NCBI GenBank assembly: GCA_933207985.1
Contig: OW240921.1
Span: 553,561 to 617,560, forward strand
Source: Pelobates cultripes
Lineage: Eukaryota; Chordata; Amphibia; Anura; Pelobatidae
Reading direction: 5' to 3'
Length of the DNA: 64,000 nt
Both the position numbers and the translations under genes were made by a program. Of the stretch, positions 58,679 to 64,000 are shown in pieces. The notes beneath the pieces were generated by a model, which was not told where the DNA came from, made no database searches, and worked only from the letters and a program-made list of their open reading frames with translations. How positions within the stretch are numbered: the first letter of the stretch is position 1; each line of letters begins with the position of its first letter.

Positions 58679-59331
58679 GTATGTTCACACCATCCTAAAA
58701 AGTCTTCACTCTATGGAGAGATAGGAAAGCAAGCTTAGTTAACAATTACATGTCATACAGTGCATTGCTTGCCCTATACGTTCTAGTATAATATTCCACA
58801 TTAACGGGAGGGGAGCCAGACAGGGGAAGATAGTGGGCACTGAAATCTTTGGAAGGATTTGGCAGTAATGGAATACTGTGGATACACAGGCAGTGGATAG
58901 CGGAATCCCCAGGTGGAGACAGACAGTGGGAAGGGGGATCTCGGAACAGAGGCAGGCAAGATTGCAAGGAGGAGGCAGACGGTGGGTAGGCGAATCCTGA
59001 GGCAGAGACAGGCTATTGGTAGTGGCATTCTGGGGCAGAGGAGGGCGGATCTCGTGGATGTGGGGTGCGGGATTCCAGCGTGGTGGGAGGCGGTCCATTG
59101 ATAGTGGGATTCTGTGGCCTAGGCGGGCGGTGTGTAGCGAGATCGCAGGGCGGTAGGTAGCAGGGTCCTAAGGTGGGCAGTGGGTAGCCGGATCCCGGGG
59201 CTGAATATGATGTGGTTTGGGCAGTTAAAGATAATTAGTGAGTTTTTTTTTTTTTTTAAATGCCTCTACTTGGCCAGTTGCTAATAAAATTCCATATCGT
59301 GCCAGTAATATTCAATGTCTTCATCTTTTAG
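58679..59331 (+). other. LSR intron 5
   Basis: 653 bp, GTATGT...CATCTTTTAG. Contains loose GGGATTC-type repeats at 58,800-59,200 (GGCAGTGGGTAG variants) but no gene. Confidence 0.88.
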
Positions 59332-59517
59332 TGTATGAAGCCGGAAAAGCAGCCACCTCAGGTGTCCCCAGTATCTATGCGACCAGTGTTTACGCCCCCT
59401 CCATGCATTCCTACCCAAGCCAGGTGAAAGTCCCACCACCAGGCTCTGTGATCCATATGGGGCCTGTACAGTCTGCGTACAATGGGTACGGACTGGAATA
59501 CGATGCAGCCAGCTCAG
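59332..59517 (+). CDS. lsr: LSR exon 6: start of the cytoplasmic tail
   Basis: 186 bp (62 codons), acceptor CATCTTTTAG and donor GTAAGA, phase 1 to phase 1. Encodes LYEAGKAATSGVPSIYATSV, then a Pro/Tyr/Ser-rich tail with PPPGSVIHMGP and AYNGYGLEYDAASS. KAATSGVPS is conserved across the angulin family. Later tail exons lie beyond the window or were not recognised. Confidence 0.93.
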
Positions 59518-60803
59518 GTAAGAACGTGCAAACAGGAAGTAAGGTTTAGCAGACTGTCCCCCATTCAAGCTGCAGCTTCAATAAAATTTCTTTAATTAGA
59601 TTTGTATTAAAAGAACTCTAATATGTAATACTGACACTATAGTGGTAAAATAACCATTTAGGTACCAGACCCCCTCTTTGTAGGAAAACAAAAGTGATTT
59701 TACTCCCCTTTTGGTGATTCTTGAATAGAAACAAGTTAAAAATAGATAAAAAGAATGGGAAATATAAGGTTACTGAAATATAGAAAAAGAATAATATGAA
59801 TATTTAGCACTGATTACGTAGTAAAGATAAGAAGCACTAATTAAGAAGCAAGATTATAGATAAAAATGTGTATAAATATAGAATAGAGAGACGATTTTTC
59901 ATATATATGAATGGTCCGAGAGGTAATGTGGGCATGACCCAAGTTAATTGGTAAAAAGATACAAATAAGGTAAAGGAATCTGCCTAACAAAGGTAGAAAC
60001 CCGCCTTACTGAAAAGTAGAGTCATTCAAAGGTAATGGCAAAACAACAAAAAATAATAAACTTTATTTAATCAAGATCCTAAAGTTAAAATACGATAAAG
60101 TGGAGAAAGGAGAGCAGGAGAAAGTGTCTTGTAATATTCAACAAGTATAAAGGGTATAAAAAATCCCTATAAAAAACAAAAAAAAAGTGTGCTGAATACA
60201 CAAAACAATATGTATAGTATAGTCCGAGGTGCTCAGGATATCCGTTACACAGCAGGCAGCGTACAGAACATGTTCTAATAGAGGGAAAAATAGATATCTA
60301 ATTAAAAATAAATTGGTACTATAAGAGCAACAGAGCCAATAGGCTACTCTCAAATAAACTAAAAAGTAGGAAATAAATGGAAAAATATACATATGATCAG
60401 GACAGAGAAGGAGTAATGTATGACCCCCATTCAATGATTATTATAAACAACTATATAATTTTAAATATCGATTTAACCGCTGACCGTTGAGTACTGTCAT
60501 TGTAAAAATCCCCTTGACTGTCCTGAACCGTCATAATGGTAAGATGTACTGACCCAATCGCTGTCATTCCCCCGGTGGCGATCAGCGTTGCTCCCATTGT
60601 GGGGAGACTGCCTGCAGCCATGGCGAATTAGGACCCCGCCCCATGTGATCGCCCAACAGAGCAATCACATGGTCACAATAGGTGTCCATGTATCTGCCTG
60701 CAGGGGGACTGTCTCTCCCTGCTGCTGTAAAATGAATTTTTTTTTTTAATTAAGGTTTATAAAAAATTGCATTTTGTGTGTGTGCGTATATGTATATGTG
60801 TGT

Positions 60804-60894
<91 letters not shown>

Positions 60895-61164
60895 ATTTTT
60901 ATACATGTATACTATGTGTATATATAAATTAATCAAAATAATACAAAATATATCCATATACAAAATTACATAGATAATTTCATAAATATACACATAGACT
61001 TCATATATATAAATATGCATATATGTTTAAATGCTACGTGTGTATTTATGTAGCTTTTTTACATAATTAAGTAATTTTATTGATTGCAATTTGAGGGACC
61101 TGCCTGACAACCCAGGCCGAAAGTCCAGAGAATTTAATTTGCTAGCACTGTATTTTACCTTCTA
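59518..61164 (+). other. LSR intron 6, start
   Basis: 59,580-60,480 shows no gene. 60,480-60,760 resembles the TTAA/CCCCTTA-ended repeat family (CAATCACATGG, CTGCCTGCAG). (TA)n lies at 60,805-60,892. Confidence 0.6.
60805..60892. repeat. (TA)n microsatellite
   Basis: About 43 TA dinucleotides without interruption. Confidence 0.96.
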
Positions 61165-61450
61165 ACTTTCTATGACACCCTAAAACCTGTACATGGAGGG
61201 GTACTGTTTTACTCGGGAGACTTCGCTGAACACAAATATTAGTGATTCAACACATATCACAGTGATGATATTGTCCGTGAAAGTGATTTTTTTTTTTTAT
61301 TATAACTTTTCACACACAAATGGCACTTTCACTGAAGATATAATGGTTGTGATACATTTTACTGTTTTGAAACACTAATATTTGTGTTTAGCAAAGTCTC
61401 CTGAGTAGAACCGTACCCCCATGTGCAGGTTTTATAGTGTTTTTAAAAGT
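61165..61450. repeat. Small foldback module, copy 1
   Basis: Inverted arms centred near 61,310: ACTCGGGAGACTTCGCTGAA and ACACAAATATTAGTG on the left, CACTAATATTTGTGTTTAGC and AAGTCTCCTGAGTAGA on the right. The same unit is found at 63,670-63,955. Confidence 0.85.
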
Positions 61451-61554
61451 TACAGGGTCAAATATTTTTACATTGAAAATTGCCAGGTTGGTTGCCTTTG
61501 AGACCATATGGTAGCCCAGGAATGAGAACTACCCCCATGATGGCATACCATTTG

Positions 61555-61765
61555 CGAAAGAAGACAACCCAAGGTATTGCAAATGGGGTATGTTCAGTCT
61601 TTTTTAGTAGCCACTTAGTCACAAACACTGGCCAAAACTTTGTTTTTTGCAATTTTCACACTCAAACAAATATAAATGCTAGCTTTGGCCAGTGTTTGTG
61701 ACTAAGTGGCTACTAAAAAAGATTGTACATACCCCATATTGAATACCCGGGGTTGTCTACTTTAA
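61555..61765. repeat. Inverted repeat, 80-bp arms
   Basis: Arms at about 61,555-61,636 and 61,684-61,765. The inner 37 bp are essentially perfect (TTTAGTAGCCACTTAGTCAC and ACAAACACTGGCCAAA); the outer part diverges (AAGACAACCC...GGGGTATGT). The loop is 47 bp. Confidence 0.9.
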
Positions 61766-61934
61766 AAAAAAAATATGTACATGTGAGGTGTGATTCAGAG
61801 ATATGACAGATAACAGTGTTACAATGTCACTATTGATACATTTTAAAAATATATATTTTGAAACGGCAATTTCCTACTTGTACTTATAGTCCTATAACTT
61901 GCAAAAATAGCACGTAAACACTGGGTGTTTTTAA

Positions 61935-62215
61935 CCCCTTAAGACCGGAGGGCGTACTATTACGCCCTATTCTAAGCGGCTCTAAACACCGCCGGGCGTA
62001 ATACTATGCCCTCCGGTCTTTTCCTTCTTACCCCCGCGGCATGTGAGAGTGGGGTCCTTGCGAGGACCCCACAATCACATGGCCGGGGGTAGTTGCCTCC
62101 TGCATTGCCAGGACGGGGGCTGCCTGTAATGACAGGTGGTCCCCCTGCTGGCTGAAAATAAAATTTAAATAAATTAAAGTGTAAAAAAAAAATAATATAT
62201 ACTTAGATCATATAT
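61935..62215 (+). repeat. TTAA/CCCCTTAAG-ended repeat, second copy
   Basis: Begins TTAA then CCCCTTAAGACCGGAGGGCG and includes a 70-bp hairpin (61,943-62,015; GGAGGGCGTACTATTACGCC). It continues with GGGGTCCTTGCGAGGACCCC and is homologous to 44,504-44,800. Confidence 0.75.
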
Positions 62216-62219
62216 ATAT

Positions 62220-62725
62220 ATTTTTTTTATTTATATACATTTTTATTTTTCAATTTAAAATTTCATCCATATACACACTTTCAGAGAAAAATAGGTTTTA
62301 AAATATTACAGTAAATTGAATATTGTACACATTGTTAGTAAAACCATATTTTGTACATTTATACGCTGACTACAATCAAAATCAATAGATTACATACATT
62401 GACCTCTTTCTTACACTTCCACATAAAGCTGCTACGTTACCTAAGGGAGGTTGTCATTAGGGGGAGGGGGGTTTTAGGTTTTAAGACTAAGATATCTATT
62501 CCAAGGGGCCCAAATCTCCTCATATTTCTCCTTGGATACTTTATTTATTGCTATACCTGCTTCCATCCTGCATTGATAATCCACTTGTACACAAATATCT
62601 TGCCAAACTAACGGGCCCATATTTCTCCAATTTCTAGCCATAACCAGTGTGATTGCTAGCCATAACCAGTGTGATTGCCATAAAGATGTGGATCATAAGA
62701 ATTTATATATCTGATCTAAATAAAT

Positions 62726-62766
<41 letters not shown>

Positions 62767-63060
62767 ATCTCTATCTGTCTATCCACATACACACACATAC
62801 ACTGTCTAGGTGTATTTTACTATTAATATATATATCAAATTACACGTAGACTGATACTGATTAAATATATATAATTATTGTGTGTGTGTGTATATATATG
62901 TGTATATATATATATATATTCTAAAAAAATTAAATATGTAAATACGTTAAAAAATATATAGCTGTTATTTCGTTCTAACTGTATTGTGAAATTAATATAT
63001 ATATATATCAATCAAAATACACGTAGAACGAAATATATATATCTATATACATAAATATAT
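62220..63060. other. AT-rich spacer with microsatellites
   Basis: No gene. (AT)n at 62,728-62,764 and shorter TA tracts near 62,890-62,920 and 62,997-63,008. AGCCATAACCAGTGTGATTG is directly duplicated at 62,636-62,675. Confidence 0.6.
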
Positions 63061-63068
63061 ACGTATAT

Positions 63069-63151
<83 letters not shown>
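63069..63151. repeat. (TA)n microsatellite
   Basis: About 40 TA dinucleotides without interruption. Confidence 0.96.
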
Positions 63152-63155
<4 letters not shown>

Positions 63156-63237
63156 GAACTCTTAATCCTTGCACACTGACCAAACAGTAATAATATCCGG
63201 GTGCTTGTAATCCAGGGTAAATGGAGATATAGATAGG

Positions 63238-63467
63238 CAGAAAATGGCCAGCACTCACGGTTTCAGGTAAAAGTTAAAATTCAGAAATTTATTAGAACAT
63301 CTTTAAAAATGTAGCAGCTCGACGTTTCAGTCCTCCTCCGGGACTTATTCCTGATGAAAGTCCCGGAGGAGGACTGAAACGTCGAGCTGCTACATTTTTA
63401 AAGATGTTCTAATAAATTTCTGAATTTTAACTTTTACCTGAAACCGTGAGTGCTGGCCATTTTCTGC
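63238..63467. mobile_element. Penelope-like terminal inverted repeat
   Basis: Essentially perfect arms of about 110 bp (63,238-63,346 and 63,358-63,467) around an 11-base loop. The repeat carries GAAACGTCGAGCTGC and AATAAATTTCTGAATTTTAA. Inverted terminal repeats with a hammerhead motif are typical of Penelope-like retroelements. No RT of that class is present. Confidence 0.65.
63347..63386 (+). ncRNA. Hammerhead-ribozyme-like core
   Basis: CTGATGA at 63,351-63,357; a 5-bp stem AGTCC/GGACT (63,359-63,363 with 63,371-63,375) closing a 7-base loop; then GAAAC at 63,376-63,380 and GTC, with predicted cleavage after 63,383. TTC before CTGATGA can pair with GAG after the cleavage site (3 bp with one wobble). 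GAAACGTC matches the minimal stem-III form known from Penelope-like elements, thought to act as dimers. There is one extra A between CTGATGA and stem II, so activity is uncertain. Confidence 0.55.
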
Positions 63468-63669
63468 ATACATACATACATATATATATATTTGAAAAAA
63501 ATTATATAGATATATACATATATATACACACATATATTAATTCTACATATATATTTATGTAATATTTTTACATAATTGGGTATCTTAATTACAATTAGCG
63601 GGACCTGCCTGACAACCCATGCCGAAAGTAAAGGGAATTTAATTTGCTAGCACTATATTTAACCCTATA

Positions 63670-63955
63670 ACTTTCCAAGACACCATAAAACCTGTACATG
63701 GGGGGTACTGTTCTACTCGGGAGACTTCGCTGAACACAAATATTAGTGTTTCAAAACAGTAAAATGTATTACAACGATGATATCGCCAGTAAAAGTGACT
63801 TTTTTTGCATTTTTCACGCACAAATAGCACTTACACGGACGATATTATTGCTGCGATACTTTTTACTGTTTTGAAACACAAATATTTGTGTTCAGCGAAG
63901 TCTCCCGAGTACAATAGTACCCCTCATGTACAGGTTTTATGGTGTTTTCAAAAGT
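63670..63955. repeat. Small foldback module, copy 2
   Basis: Inverted arms centred near 63,815, with CTCGGGAGACTTCGCTGAAC on the left and GTTCAGCGAAGTCTCCCGAG on the right. Same family as 61,165-61,450. Confidence 0.88.
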
Positions 63956-64000
63956 TACAGCGTCAAATATAAGGCTTGTGTTTCATTTTTTTCACATTAA

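Noticed and set aside
60757..61020. Frames of repeated Tyr-Ile over TA tracts (also 63,043-63,258)
   Set aside because: Pure (TA)n translation; not coding.

Overview
This window is eukaryotic, from a vertebrate and most likely an anuran amphibian. The evidence is a multi-exon gene with consensus splice sites and a set of mobile elements that together are typical of frogs: Gmr1-like Ty3/Gypsy, DIRS, L1/Tx1-like and Rex1/CR1-like LINEs, Tc1, Penelope-like terminal repeats, TTAA-flanked elements and an endogenous retrovirus. The species cannot be fixed from the sequence. A 100-base run of N (37,853-37,952) marks an assembly gap.

The only host gene recognised is the middle of LSR (lipolysis-stimulated lipoprotein receptor, angulin-1, ILDR family), on the plus strand, as five exons between 49,221 and 59,517. 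They encode a V-type Ig domain, a membrane-proximal linker, the transmembrane segment with its cysteine-rich stretch, and the start of the cytoplasmic tail. Every exon starts and ends in phase 1 and has a length divisible by 3. The signal-peptide exon and the 3' exons are not visible. Intron 4 (numbered after the exon before it) holds a 1.9-kb minisatellite of 51-bp units.

All other sequence is repeat. 1-2,487 is a minus-strand Gmr1-like Gypsy element with an open gag-protease frame (SCAN-like capsid, CCHC knuckle, DSGA protease motif) running off the left edge, plus a 1-kb LTR. 2,824-7,840 is an L1/Tx1-like LINE with an intact ORF1, no endonuclease and a broken RT. 8,490-12,030 holds LTR pieces and a broken Gmr1-like pol. 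12,055-15,790 holds three tandem-repeat regions, one inside a hAT-like element. 15,858-17,802 is a SINE-like repeat and a Rex1/CR1 3' end whose tail microsatellite is split by a solo LTR. 17,803-24,000 is a decayed retrovirus (LTR, Env TM remnant) next to a gag-only LTR element. 24,425-29,187 is a 24-bp minisatellite broken twice by LTR-derived insertions. 30,150-31,027 is a 37-bp array. 31,748-37,852 is a nest: Tc1 cut by a Rex1/CR1 LINE, itself cut by a Gmr1-like element with a perfect 5-bp target duplication. 37,953-39,870 is a DIRS gag and leader. 39,878-48,334 is dominated by a 6.7-kb foldback element with TTAA at both ends. The far right holds more foldback modules, long TA tracts and a Penelope-like inverted repeat with a hammerhead-ribozyme-like core.

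The best candidates for something undescribed are the 6.7-kb modular foldback element, the unit bounded at both ends by U5-type LTR ends (27,063-29,154), and the hammerhead-bearing inverted repeat. The insertion history can be read from target duplications: ACATG around the Gmr1-like element, ACATA around the solo LTR, GGCAG-like around the U5-U5 unit, and TTAA around the foldback and a MITE inside it.
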